Of a stretch of 64,000 nucleotides of DNA, positions 54,591-64,000 are shown piece by piece (within the stretch, counting starts at the first letter, position 1; each line of letters opens with the position of its first letter). The stretch is from Candidatus Manganitrophus sp. (GTDB lineage: Bacteria > Nitrospirota > Nitrospiria > SBBL01 > Manganitrophaceae): the NCBI GenBank assembly GCA_028865235.1, contig CP114561.1, positions 3,554,001 to 3,618,000 of the forward strand. The letters are read 5' to 3'. The notes beneath the pieces were generated by a model. The model made no database searches, was not told the DNA's origin, and worked only from the letters and a program-made list of their open reading frames with translations. The position numbers and the translations under genes were made by a program.

Positions 54591-55910
54591 ACGCGTCCGC
54601 ATCGGCCTGCTGGGTCTTGGTACCGTCGGCGGCGGCACGCTGGAGCTGCTGACGCGCAATGCCGACGGGGCAGATCCGCCGGCGGCGCCGGGCTGCCCGC
54701 TGCGCGATGTCGCAACGCCGTCTCGGGCGCAATCCGACAGCGCGCAGGGCCTGCCTGCCGACAGGCCGCGCGCTGCACACCGATCCGTTCGCCGTGGTGC
54801 GCCAGCCGGACGTCGACATCGTGGCCGAACTCATCGGCGGCATCGAGCCCGCGCGCGAGCTGATCCTGGCGGCGATCGACGCCGGCAAGCACGTGGTCAC
54901 CGCCAACAAGGCGCTGATCGCCCACCACGGCAACGAGATTTTCGCGCGGCGGAGGAGCAGGCGGGTCGCGGTCGGCTTCGAAGGCCGCCGTGGCGGGCGG
55001 CATCCCGGTCATCAACGCGACCCTGCGCGAGGGCCTGGCCGGCAACCGCATCGACGGCATCGCCGGCATCATCAACGGCACGTCGAACTACATCCTGACG
55101 CAGATGCGCGACGCCGGGCTCGACTTCGCCGACGCGCTCGCCGACGCGCAGCGCCTGGGCTACGCCGAGGCCGACCCGAGCTTCGACATCGACGGCGTGG
55201 ACGCCGCGCACAAGCTGGCGATTTTGACCTGCCTCGCCTTCGGGACGGCGGTTCCGCTCAAGGAGATCTACACGGAAGGGGTCGACAAGGTGACGCCGCT
55301 CGACATCGCTTTCGCCGAGGAGTTCGGCTACAAGATCAAGCTCCTCGCCATCGCGAAAGCGGCCGACGGCGAGATCGAGGCCCGCGTTCATCCGACGATG
55401 ATCCCCAAGGAGTATCTTCTCTCCCGGGTCGGCGGGGTCCATAACGCGATCTACCTTGTCGGCGAAGCGATCGGAGAAGCGCTCTTTTACGGGCGGGGCG
55501 CGGGAAGTCTTCCGACGGGGAGCGCGGTGGTCAGTGACCTGATCGACATTTCCAGAAATATCTTAAAGGGGGCGAGCGGCCGGGTTCCGCCGGCCTCCTT
55601 CCTGCCGGAAGCCCGGCCGGCGCTTCGGATCAAGCAGATGGACGAGATCGAAAGCCTCTACTATCTCCGGTTTATGGCCGAGGATCGTCCGGGGGTTCTC
55701 AGCAAGATCTCCGGCGTGCTCGGGAAGCACCGGATCAGCATCTCGTCGGTCATCCAACAGGGAAGAAAGGCCGGGGGAAATGTCCCGCTGGTGATGATGA
55801 CCCATCGCGCCAAGGAGAGGGATGTCCAAGAGGCGCTCTCTAAAATCAATCGAATGGATTACGTCTCGGAGCCGACCATGCTGATTCGTGTGGAGGGAGA
55901 AGATGAGTGA
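54587..55910 (+). CDS. hom: Homoserine dehydrogenase (several frameshifts in first half)
   Basis: Reduces aspartate semialdehyde to homoserine. N-terminal NAD(P) motif [20 protein letters not shown] (after correction near 54592), then [89 protein letters not shown], and a C-terminal ACT domain ([20 protein letters not shown]) for feedback control. At least four breaks lie between 54590 and 55010; the second half (from about 55010) is clean. Overlaps alaC end and the thrC start, so coupled translation is likely. Confidence 0.88.
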
Positions 55911-57003
55911 CACTCCGAAAAGTCGGTTGGGAAGTTTCGCCGTGAATCAACGATGGCCCGGGATCATTGAAGCATACCGAGAGTTCCTTCCGGTCACCGA
56001 CCGGACGCCGGTCATCACATTGCATGAGGGAAACACGCCGCTCATTCCGGCGCCGCGGCCGCCGCGGCGGCGCACGCCGACATCGATCTCTATCTCAAAT
56101 TCGAGGGGGAGAACCCGACCGGCTCCTTCAAAGACCGGGGGATGACCCTGGCGATCTCGAAGGCGAAGGAGGAGGGGGCCAAGGCGGTCATCTGCGCCTC
56201 CACCGGAAATACCTCCGCTTCCGCCTCGGCCTACAGCGGCGCGCGCAGGAATGAAAGCGTATGTCCTGATCCCGGAGGGAAAGATCGCCCTCGGCAAGCT
56301 GGCCCAGGCGATGATCCACCGGGCCACGGTGATCCAGGTGGATGGGAACTTCGACGAGGCGCTGGCACTGGTGAAGCAGGTGGCGGAGAAGTATCCGATC
56401 ACCCTGGTCAACTCGATCAACCCCTATCGGCTTGAAGGACAAAAGACGGCGGCTTTTGAAGTTTGCGATCACCTGGGACTACCGCCGAACTATCATTTTC
56501 TCCCGGTCGGCAATGCAGGCAACATCACCGCCTATTGGAAGGGTTACAAAGAGTACTTCCATCGCGGAAAGGTGACGGCGTTGCCGAAGATGATCGGTTT
56601 TCAGGCGGCCGGCGCCGCGCCGATCGTCCTCGGACATGTGGTCGAGAAGCCCCGAACGATCGCCACCGCCATCCGCATCGGGAACCCGGCCAGTTGGAAA
56701 TTGGCCGTGGAGGCGGCGGCTGAATCGAAGGGGGAGATCAATTTGGTGACCGACGATGAAATCGTCGAGGCTTACCGGATGATCGCCGGTTTGGAAGGGG
56801 TCTTCTGCGAGCCGGCCTCGGCCGCCGGGGTGGCCGGCGTGGTCAAGTTGAGCAAGCGGGGATTTTTCAAGAAGGGGGACAGGGTCGTTTGCACGCTGAC
56901 CGGTCACGGCTTGAAGGATGCCGACTTTTCGATGAGCATCGCGCAAAAGCCGACGACGATCAAGGCCCGCCTCGATGATGTTCTGAAGGTTTTGGGATTT
57001 TGA
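55903..57003 (+). CDS. thrC: Threonine synthase (two frameshifts)
   Basis: PLP enzyme converting O-phosphohomoserine to threonine. Start ATG 55903 overlaps the hom stop. [32 protein letters not shown], then [13 protein letters not shown] (PLP Lys), [72 protein letters not shown]. Breaks near 56050 (GC-rich ALA run) and 56240. It uses phosphohomoserine, so a homoserine kinase must exist, yet no thrB is seen here. Confidence 0.9.
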
Positions 57004-57006
57004 GGG

Positions 57007-57030
57007 AGGGGCGACGCATGCGTCGCCCCT
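57007..57030. repeat. 24-bp perfect palindrome, AGGGGCG...CGCCCCT family
   Basis: AGGGGCGACGCA and TGCGTCGCCCCT. Placed in the 42-base gap between thrC and the next gene of the operon; it would form a hairpin in the polycistronic message. Same outer arms as 5369-5396 with a different core. Confidence 0.85.
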
Positions 57031-57045
57031 ACAAATAAAATTCGA

Positions 57046-58251
57046 ATGAAATACGTTGTTTTGGTTGCGGACGGAATGGCCGACCGGCCGATCGAAGCGC
57101 TCGGCGGGAGGACGCCGCTGGAGGCGGCGAAGACACCGAATATTGATCTGCTTGCAACCTGTAGTGAGGTTGGATTGGTACGGACGACGCCGGATGGATT
57201 CGTTCCGGGGAGTGATGTCGCGCACCTGTCGATCCTTGGATATGACCCGAGCCGGTTTTATTCAGGGAGAGGGGCGCTTGAGTCGGCCGGGATGGAAGTC
57301 TTGCTGAATGAGGGGGATGTCGCCTTCCGCTGCAACCTGGTGACTCTTCGGGACCGGCAGAAGGGATATGCCTTCAACGAGCTCTCCTCTCGGGTATTTT
57401 TAGAGGACCCCACGGCGGGGAAGATCGGTGATGAGGAGGCCCGGGAGCTGATCGATCTGCTCAACAATCTGCTCGGGAGCGATCAGATTCAGTTTTATGC
57501 AGGAAAAGGATATCGACACCTGATGGTGTGGGTCCACGGCGCCTTGAAGGTGGAGTGCCTCCCGCCTCACAAGCTGGTCGATAAGGAGATCGTCTCGGTC
57601 TTCCCCCGCGGCGCCGACAAAGGGGTTTTAAAGAAGTTGGTTCAGAGCGCCTTTACCGTTTTATTGGACCATCCGGTCAACGAAGAGCGGATTGCGCGAG
57701 GAGAGCGGCCGGCCAACGGCGTCTGGCTCTGGGGGCCCGGACGAGAGGTTCCACTCCCTCCCTTCTCAAAGCGATTTGCAAAGGGCGGGGCGTTGATCTC
57801 GGAGGCCGATCTCCTGCGCGGCTTAGGGCGAAAAACAGGAATGAAGGTCATTGATGTCCCCGTCGGCGACGATGCGGCAAAGGTGAAGGCGGCCTCCGAA
57901 GCGCTCGACGGACATGATCTGGTCTATCTTCATTTTGAAGCGTGTGATGCGGCGGGGCATGCAGGTGACCTGCAGTTGAAAATGGAGGCGATCGAACGTT
58001 TCGATCGGCAGCTCGTCGGCCCGTTGCTCTCTCAACTGAGAGAGAAGGGGCCGTGGCGGCTTCTTCTTCTCTCGGATCACGCCACGCCGGTATCGAGCCG
58101 GGACGCGGCCGGCGATCCGGTCCCCTTTCTCCTCTGCCGGGGTCTCGACGGAAAAAAAGAGGAGCGCGCTTTCTCGGAGAGGGAAGCGGCCGGAAGCACG
58201 AATTTCTGGTCCGAAGGCCATCGATTGATGGAGCATTTCTTAAGGGCATAA
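57046..58251 (+). CDS. ApgM-like phosphoglycerate mutase, proposed homoserine kinase
   Basis: 401-residue member of the archaeal-type cofactor-independent phosphoglycerate mutase family: MKYVVLVADGMADRPIEALG (metal Asp), GSDVAHLSILGYDP (Ser nucleophile region), RGALESAGMEVLL, RCNLVTL, IQFYAGKGYRHLMVW, VPVGDDAAKVK, YLHFEACDAAGHAGD (metal His), LSDHATPVSSRDA. The subgroup found beside hom and thrC in genomes without thrB has been proposed to be a homoserine kinase. Position between thrC and lysC supports this; the sequence itself does not prove it. Intact. Confidence 0.85.
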   Translation: MKYVVLVADGMADRPIEALGGRTPLEAAKTPNIDLLATCSEVGLVRTTPDGFVPGSDVAHLSILGYDPSRFYSGRGALESAGMEVLLNEGDVAFRCNLVTLRDRQKGYAFNELSSRVFLEDPTAGKIGDEEARELIDLLNNLLGSDQIQFYAGKGYRHLMVWVHGALKVECLPPHKLVDKEIVSVFPRGADKGVLKKLVQSAFTVLLDHPVNEERIARGERPANGVWLWGPGREVPLPPFSKRFAKGGALISEADLLRGLGRKTGMKVIDVPVGDDAAKVKAASEALDGHDLVYLHFEACDAAGHAGDLQLKMEAIERFDRQLVGPLLSQLREKGPWRLLLLSDHATPVSSRDAAGDPVPFLLCRGLDGKKEERAFSEREAAGSTNFWSEGHRLMEHFLRA

Positions 58252-58270
58252 ACAGGGGATGGGGTTGTAA

Positions 58271-59538
58271 ATGTTGATTGTTCAAAAATTCGGCGGGACC
58301 TCCGTCGGAACCACCGACCGGATTAAAAACGTGGCGCGGCGGGTCGCGCAGGCGCGGGCGGAGGGAAACGATGTCGTGGTGGTCGTCTCCGCGATGAGCG
58401 GGGAGACCGATCGGTTGATCGGGCTCGCCCACCAGATTTCCCCCTTCCCGATCAGCGCGAAATGGACATGCTGATTTCGACCGGAGAGCGGGTGACGATC
58501 GCCCTGCTGGCGATGGCCCTTCAGGAATCGGGGGTGGCGGCGCGCTCCTTCACCGGAAGACAGGTCGGCATCTTGACCGATGCCGTCCATACCAACGCCC
58601 GGATCGAGCAGATCACCGCGGAGCGGTTGAAGGAATCGCTCGCCGAGGGGGTCGTCCCGGTGGTGGCCGGTTTTCAGGGGATCAATCAGCGGTCGGATGT
58701 GACGACCCTCGGCCGGGGGGGCTCCGATACCACCGCCGTCGCATTGGCCGCCGCGCTGAAGGCCGATCTCTGCGACATTTATACCGACGTCGACGGGGTC
58801 TATACGACCGACCCGAATATCGTTCCGAACGCAAGAAAGTTGTCGAAGATCTCCTATGAGGAGATGCTGGAAATGGCGAGCCTGGGGGCGAAGGTGCTCC
58901 AGACCCGTTCGGTGGAATTTGCAATGAAATATCAGGTTCCGGTCCGTGTCCGGTCGAGCTTCAACGACCACGAGGGGACCCTGGTGACAAAGGAGGATCG
59001 AGAGATGGAGCAAGAGGTCGTCTCGGGGGTGACCTACGATAAAAATCAGGCGAAAGTAACCCTTCTCGGCGTGCCCGACCGGCCGGGGATCGCCTCGAAA
59101 ATTTTCGGCACCCTCGCCCGGGAGAATGTGGTCGTCGATATGATCATCCAGAACGTAAGCCAGGGAGGGATGACCGATATCTCCTTTACCGTCCCGAAGG
59201 GGGATGCGCGGCGGGCGAAAGAGACCCTTTCCAAATTGGCGGAGGAGATGGGGGTGCAGGACATTCAATTGACGGAGAACATCGCCAAGGTCTCGATCGT
59301 CGGGGTCGGGATGCGCTCCCACTCCGGGGTGGCGGCCAAGATGTTTTCCAGCCTGGCGGCGGAAGGGATCAACATTATGATGATCTCCACCTCCGAAATC
59401 AAAATCTCCTGCGTCATCGATTCGAAGTATACCGAGCTGGCGGTCCGGACCCTTCATGATGTTTTCGAGCTGAGCAAGACCCCGCCGCAGAAGAGCGAAA
59501 AGGGCAAAGCCAAGACGGCGAGGCGGGCTTCAAAATAA
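58271..59538 (+). CDS. lysC: Aspartate kinase (one frameshift)
   Basis: First step of the aspartate pathway to lysine, threonine and methionine. Starts [20 protein letters not shown] at 58271; then [21 protein letters not shown] break near 58446 (C-run) separates this from [60 protein letters not shown] and two ACT domains ([38 protein letters not shown]) for allosteric control. Joined, the protein is about 420 residues as usual. A Lys/Ala-rich tail ([14 protein letters not shown]) ends it. Confidence 0.92.
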
Positions 59539-59601
59539 AAGGTCTTTGCGGGCGCGAGCGACGCTCGAAGAGGTCTCACAACCGCAAAGACAGGAGTGAC
59601 C

Positions 59602-61165
59602 ATGCAGATCGTTGAGATCTACGATACCACGTTACGCGACGGCGCACAGTCGGAGGATGTCTCCTTCTCCGTCGAGGATAAGCTTCGCATCGTCCAGAAG
59701 CTTGATGAGCTCGGCCTTCATTACATCGAAGGGGGGATGGCCGGGGGCGAACCCGAAGGACATCACCTTCTTCGAGGAGATGAAAAAAATCCCGCTCAAG
59801 TCGTCCAAGCTCGTCGCTTTCGGCGCCACGCGAAAATCGAGAAACAAGGTCTCGGAAGATCCCAACATCAAAGCGCTGGCCGAAGCCGGGACCGAGGTCG
59901 TGACCCTTTTCGGCAAGAGCTGGGATCTCCACGTCACCGAGGCGCTCGGGATCACGCTCAAGAAAAATCTGGAGATCATCTCCGATTCAATCGAGTACCT
60001 TCGCTCTCAGGGGAAGCGGGTTTTTTACGACGCGGAACATTTCTTCAGCGGTTATCTGGCGAAGCCCGATTACGCCATGAAGACGCTGGAAGCGGCCAAG
60101 CGGGCGGGTGCTGAGTGTATCATCCTCTGCGACACCAACGGCGGGACGATGCCGTGGCAGCTCCGCGAAGCGCTGGAGGTGGTTCAGCGCGAGATCGGCG
60201 GCTCGCTCGGCATCCATACCCATAACGACTCCGAGATGGCGGTGGCCAACTCCTTGACGGCGGTTGAAATCGGCGTGACCCAGGTGCAGGGAACAATGAA
60301 CGGGTTCGGGGAGCGGTGTGGAAACGCCAACCTCTGCTCGCTCCTCCCGAATCTGAAATTAAAGATGAAGATCAACTGCATCGCCGACGACCAGCTCAAG
60401 CGCTTGAGGGAGGTCTCCCACTTCGTCAGCGAGATCGCCAACCTTCCTCACAACAAACACCAGCCGTATGTCGGCGACGCCGCCTTCGCCCACAAGGGGG
60501 GGATTCATGTCCACGCCGTCCGGAAAAAGGCGGAGACCTATGAACATGTCCCGCCGGCCAAGGTCGGAAATCGGCAGCGGGTCCTGATCTCCGACAACGC
60601 CGGAAAGAGCAACCTTCTGGAGAAGGCGAAGGAGTTCCGAATTAATCTTGCGAGCGACAGCCCGCATCTCAAGGAGATTCTCGAACAACTCAAAGAGCGG
60701 GAGCATCAGGGCTACCAGTTCGAGGGGGCGGAGGGCTCCTTTGAGCTGATGATGAAGAAGGCGCTCGGAAAACATCAGAAGTTTTTCGACCTGGTCGGTT
60801 TCCGCGTGATTGTCGAAAAACGAAAAGGAAGCGAGGAGACCTTCTGCGAGGCGACCATTATGGTCGAGGTAGGGGGCCAGGTGGAGCACACTGCGGCGAC
60901 CGGAAACGGACCGGTCAATGCGCTCGACCACGCGCTTCGAAAGGCGCTCGAGAAATTTTATCCGGCCCTCTCTCAGGTCAAGCTCCTCGATTATAAAGTC
61001 CGCGTCTTGACCGCCAGCGACGGGACCGGATCGAAGGTCCGGGTCTTGATCGAATCGGGCGACGGCGAGAAGAATTGGGGGACGGTCGGGGTTTCCGAAA
61101 ACATCATCGAAGCCAGCTGGCAAGCATTGGTGGACAGTATCGAGTACAAACTATTGAACAGCTGA
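59602..61165 (+). CDS. cimA: (R)-citramalate synthase (one frameshift)
   Basis: Condenses pyruvate and acetyl-CoA for isoleucine without threonine deaminase. [20 protein letters not shown] (catalytic Arg/Asp), a one-base break in the G-run near 59730-59750, then [20 protein letters not shown] (restored), [77 protein letters not shown] and a C-terminal LeuA regulatory domain ([20 protein letters not shown]). [17 protein letters not shown] marks CimA rather than LeuA. ATG 59602 follows CAGGAG. Confidence 0.92.
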
Positions 61166-61188
61166 GCGCCGCGCCGCTTCAGGCGCGC

Positions 61189-61218
61189 TTGCGTGTTTAC
61201 CATCGGTCGGCCTATAAT
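61189..61218 (+). promoter_or_regulatory. Promoter abutting the htrA-like start codon
   Basis: TTGCGT (61189-61194), 18-base spacer, TATAAT (61213-61218); the ATG stands at 61226, seven bases on. As at 31372-31407, this implies a leaderless or near-leaderless message. TATAATTT is shared by both sites. Confidence 0.5.
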
Positions 61219-61225
61219 TTAGGAA

Positions 61226-62119
61226 ATGAGAAATCGCTCGATGCAGATTGCGAAAGACAGGCTGACCTCCATCCTCCCCTTCCTTATTATTATTCTCTTC
61301 GTCTCCTGCAAGGAGCAAACCGCTTCCACTCCCGTCGTCGCCTCCGCTCCCGAGCCGCACTTCGAAGAGATCGAGCCGATCGGCGAGATCCCCGCGCGCG
61401 AGCTCCTCATCACGGAGAAGGCCTTCATCCGGGTGGCGAAGCGGGTCACGCCGGCGGTGGTGAACATCAGCACCGTCCACTTCGTCCGTCATCCCGATTC
61501 TTCTCAAGACAGAGGGCTTTTTCAGGACTTCTTGGGAGAGCTCTTCAAGGACCCTCCCCGCCGGGAGTTCCGGCAGAGGAGCCTCGGCTCCGGCTTCATC
61601 ATCAGCAGAGACGGCTACATCATCACCAACCATCATGTCATTTCCGAGGCGGACAAAATCACGATCAAGCTTTCGGACCGGCGAGAATTCATCGGAACGA
61701 TCATCGGAAAAGACCCCAAAACCGATCTCGCGATCATTAAGATTCCCCCTCAATCCGATCTGCCGGTGGCCGACCTCGGCGACTCGGGCCGGCTTCAGGT
61801 GGGAGAGTGGGCGATTGCGATCGGAAACCCCTTCGGCCTTGACCGGACGGTGACCGTCGGCGTCATCAGCGCGACCGGAAGGACCGACCTCGGCCTGACC
61901 GATCAGGACAACTTCATCCAAACCGACGCCTCGATCAACTTCGGAAACAGCGGCGGCCCCTCCTCAACGCGCAAGGGGGAGGTGATCGGCATCAACACCG
62001 CCATCGTAGCCACGGGACAAGGGATCGGCTTCGCCATCCCGATCAACATGGCGAAAACGGTGGTCGAACCGTGGGTCGATAAAGGAACCATCAGCCAGGG
62101 CCGCCTGGCCCTGCCGTAG
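61226..62119 (+). CDS. HtrA/DegP-like serine protease lacking PDZ domain
   Basis: 297 residues. Lipoprotein-like signal (LPFLIIILFVSCKE, Cys about 28), linker, then a trypsin-fold domain: SGFIISRDGYIITNHHVISE (His), KDPKTDLAIIKIP (Asp), NFGNSGGP (Ser), GEVIGINTAIVATGQGIGFA. The block after the Ser reads PSSTRKGEV where the family has PLLNxxGEV; two opposite one-base shifts would explain it. It stops at VDKGTISQGRLALP, just where the PDZ domain should begin. The last 47 bp recur at 63585-63631. Envelope proteostasis role expected if active. Confidence 0.85.
   Translation: MRNRSMQIAKDRLTSILPFLIIILFVSCKEQTASTPVVASAPEPHFEEIEPIGEIPARELLITEKAFIRVAKRVTPAVVNISTVHFVRHPDSSQDRGLFQDFLGELFKDPPRREFRQRSLGSGFIISRDGYIITNHHVISEADKITIKLSDRREFIGTIIGKDPKTDLAIIKIPPQSDLPVADLGDSGRLQVGEWAIAIGNPFGLDRTVTVGVISATGRTDLGLTDQDNFIQTDASINFGNSGGPSSTRKGEVIGINTAIVATGQGIGFAIPINMAKTVVEPWVDKGTISQGRLALP
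62072..62118 (+). repeat. 47-bp direct repeat, copy 1 (end of htrA)
   Basis: Matches 63585-63631 at 43 of 47 positions; encodes VDKGTISQGRLALP in htrA. The two copies bracket about 1.47 kb with the acyltransferase gene. Confidence 0.85.
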
Positions 62120-62206
62120 CCCGAAATCAGAGAAAATTGAAGAGGGATTACTTGCCGCGCTCCGGCAGATGAAGGGGAACCCCGCGGCGCGCAGCATCGG
62201 GTCGGT

Positions 62207-63354
62207 TTATTGTTTCAGGAACATGTCTGTCAACGAAGTGGTGGTCTTTCTTAAAGCATAACTCAAAGTAAAAATGAGAAACAGATATAAAAAGGAGAAT
62301 AGATAAAGCGGCTTATGGAACAAAAGGAAATCATAATTAATCATGAAGGGAGAATGAATCAAGAAGATTTCAAATGAATACTCTCCAAGCCACATCAGGA
62401 ACATTGAGCTCATTCCAACGGTGTCCGCCAAGTAGGTGATCATTAATAAAGCGGAAATGAAAACGGCGGAATAAGGCGCAAGGAGGAGTTGCTTGTGTTT
62501 CAACGAGGTGATCAGGTGAAACGCTCGATAGCTTCCTGAACAAAAGAGATATAAGAAAGAAGAGAGGGTCAACAGATAAATGGCTCGCGCTTTTTCGAAG
62601 AAAGCAGCCAACCCTTTCTTCAGCTCCACGCGATAGATTCCTACTGCAACGGACAACGGAAACACGATTGTGTAATTCGTCCAAATATCGAACCGACTAA
62701 AAAAATCCGACGTCAAAAGTAAGAGTGTGGTTCCATAGGAGAGGAGAAACAGAAGCGCGATTCGTCCCATGTTCGGTTGCCGAGTCTTTGAAACGAGATA
62801 ATAAAGTAAATATAAAAACAGGATGTAAGTAATGAACCAATCGGGCCCGTTCGGGGGGCCGGTGTAATGAATCCAAGAAAACTGAATACAATTTTGGTCG
62901 GATGATATGTTTTGTGACGGAGAGTGAAGTCTAAAATATAAAATCCGATCAGGGCGATCCAGGTAGAAGGGAGAAGCCGCTTTATTCTCTTCAGAAAAAA
63001 TCCCTTTTCCAGGTTGTCCATTCCATATTTTTTTGTTAAGGCGACGCCCGAAATGAAGAGAAAGATCATGACAGCCCAGTTTCCCGCCGCTTCGAAGAAA
63101 AACGCGCCTTTGACGCAGAAGAGTACAAAATGGCCCAATAACAACAGCAGGATCGCCGCGCCGCGCAACATGAGGCTTGTCTCGACGGTCAGAAACGCGT
63201 CTTCTTGACCAAACGCTTTTCTGTTTTTATTTTTTCGAAATGTCAGAAGAGACAAAATAATGACTGCGACTGAAACGACGATGATCGCCGTGGTTGCCTC
63301 AGTGTTTTGAATCTGATTTTGATAGTCCCAATGCGTCACGAAGTCTGCCGTCAT
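62207..63354 (-). CDS. Acyltransferase family 3 membrane protein (one frameshift)
   Basis: About 382 residues with ten or so membrane helices; acyltransferase-3 start features LMLRGAAILLLLLGHFVLFC and NWAVMIFLFISGVALTKKYG (His in LGHF), then RIKRLLPSTWIALIGFYILD. A T-run break near 62870-62890 separates the halves; restored it reads SWIHYTGPPNGPDWFITYIL. The second part includes YLADTVGMSSMFLMWLGEYS, FEIFLIHSPFMINYD. Such proteins add acetyl or succinyl groups to surface polysaccharides. The gene is visibly AT-rich compared with all neighbours, a sign of transfer. Confidence 0.82.
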
Positions 63355-63584
63355 TTTACGGAAACTCCCCCTTCATCAACGAGCCCGTTAAGCGATTGGG
63401 TCTGCCCTGGGTGATCGGACCGGTTTGACCGATAGCAATGAATCGTGTAAAAAAAGACCATAAAATTTTAAAGGGAGTAGACCTGACTGTCAAGTTCACG
63501 CGGTATTCATTTACATTTTTTTGTGGTAAGGAATCGGTGAGTTTCTACCAATACCGGCTCCGGCGGATTGCGGTCGTCGGGGAA

Positions 63585-63631
63585 TGGGTCGATAAAGGGA
63601 CCATCAGCCGGGGTCGCCTGGTCCTGCCGTA
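63585..63631 (+). repeat. 47-bp direct repeat, copy 2
   Basis: Matches 62072-62118 at 43 of 47 positions; ends an open frame with VDKGTISRGRLVLP and a TAA. It lies where GC content returns to the level of the main chromosome. Confidence 0.85.
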
Positions 63632-63798
63632 AAATTCAACCGTGATCTGATCATTGCCGGTTTCAAAGATGCCAATGGAATCTCAAGATCAGCGAGCCGA
63701 CCGATTTGATTTCGACCGTCCTCGGAAATGACCTCGTCATTGGGAGCGATACGAACGAGGTGATCACACCGCCGGAGGTTTCCAAGGGCGGAAAATAG
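63585..63798 (+). pseudogene. Remnant of a coding sequence after the repeat
   Basis: Following the repeat, frames with one shift read VKFNRDLIIAGFKDANGI and KISEPTDLISTVLGNDLVIG then SDTNEVITPPEVSKGGK and a TAG at 63796. Protein-like but without a start; it may be the displaced tail of a gene that was cut by the insertion, or of another lost protein. The region 63355-63584 ahead of it is AT-rich and shows no gene I can support. Confidence 0.35.
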
Positions 63799-63851
63799 AC
63801 GGTAAGGCCGGATATTCCTTTTCTCTTCCGTATTCCCTACGAATAAAACAC

Positions 63852-63880
63852 TTGACATTATCGGCAACCTATTGTATTTT
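63852..63880 (+). promoter_or_regulatory. Sigma-70-type promoter of the IHF/HU gene
   Basis: TTGACA (63852-63857), 17-base spacer, TATTTT (63875-63880); leader about 75 bases to the ATG at 63963. Confidence 0.7.
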
Positions 63881-63962
63881 ATGGCCAATTTGCAAGCTCT
63901 CCGAGGGAGAGACTGTCTTCAAGAATAAACCCAGCCGAAATGGACCGAAGAAAGGGGTCACG

Positions 63963-64000
63963 ATGAGAAAAGCCGACATCGCCAATGAAGTCTTCGACAA
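63963..64000 (+). CDS. Integration host factor / HU-family protein (5' end only)
   Basis: MRKADIANEVFD at the right edge is the start of an IHF-alpha/HU histone-like protein (family start M-x-KAD-I-A-x-x). ATG 63963 follows AAAGGGG. Only 12 codons are in the window, so IHF-alpha against HU is not decidable. Confidence 0.7.
   Translation, partial: MRKADIANEVFD

Noticed and set aside
58271..59538. Split aspartokinase with regulatory subunit start inside the gene (as in Bacillus LysC beta)
   Set aside because: The break falls in the kinase domain, before TGERVT, not at the ACT domains.
63604..63888. 94-codon minus-strand frame near the right end
   Set aside because: Runs antisense through the repeat and remnant and over the promoter of the IHF/HU gene; no start signal or motif.

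Overview
The window reads as chromosomal DNA from a Gram-negative, GC-rich bacterium. Nitrospirota or a nearby deep lineage fits best, but no rRNA or tRNA gene is present to settle it. The case rests on outer-membrane barrel proteins, a KaiC-KaiB-KaiB-kinase cluster, an Anbu proteasome-like operon, a mitochondrial/spirochaete-type EF-G, and an alaC-hom-thrC-(phosphoglycerate-mutase-like)-lysC-cimA amino acid cluster.

Layout. 1-8.2 kb (minus strand): mutS (cut by the left edge), then maintenance genes: a LapA-type membrane protein, a HIT protein, uracil-DNA glycosylase, tsaE, nnr, acpS and pdxJ. 8.5-13.9 kb: alpha-amylase, DHH phosphoesterase, YfcE phosphodiesterase, two DUF4864-like paralogues, aldo/keto reductase. 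14.0-18.4 kb (plus): the Kai-like operon with its own promoter and terminator. 18.4-28.9 kb: small secreted and outer-membrane proteins, PilZ and HD-GYP c-di-GMP proteins, a VOC protein, a lipoprotein hydrolase, a methyltransferase and small membrane proteins. 29-34.2 kb: TPR protein, cyclic-nucleotide-binding protein, hydrolase, second aldo/keto reductase, small secreted acidic protein. 34.2-38.6 kb (minus): the four-gene Anbu operon behind an apparent attenuator. 38.9-41.6 kb (plus): a sigma-54 activator with an altered GAFTGA loop, a sigma-54 promoter driving a 67-residue membrane peptide, and an unassigned helix-turn-helix protein. 41.7-53.1 kb (mostly minus): fusA, cold-shock gene, minimal metalloprotease, esterase, metF, HesB-like protein, selO, di-haem peroxidase, PAS-GGDEF-EAL protein. 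53.3-61.2 kb (plus): synthesis of threonine, lysine precursor and the citramalate route to isoleucine. 61.2-64 kb: an HtrA-like protease without PDZ domain, an AT-rich acyltransferase cassette flanked by a 47-bp direct repeat, and the start of an IHF/HU gene.

Sequence quality matters. About twenty otherwise conserved genes are broken by single-base shifts, many in G, C, A or T runs, and the family sequence continues in another frame. I treat these as one gene each, give the restored span and say where the frame changes. They look like uncorrected long-read indels rather than real pseudogenes. The stretch 53.4-55.2 kb (alaC and the first half of hom) is the worst and also has different codon choice. 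Several dispersed palindromic repeats sit between genes.
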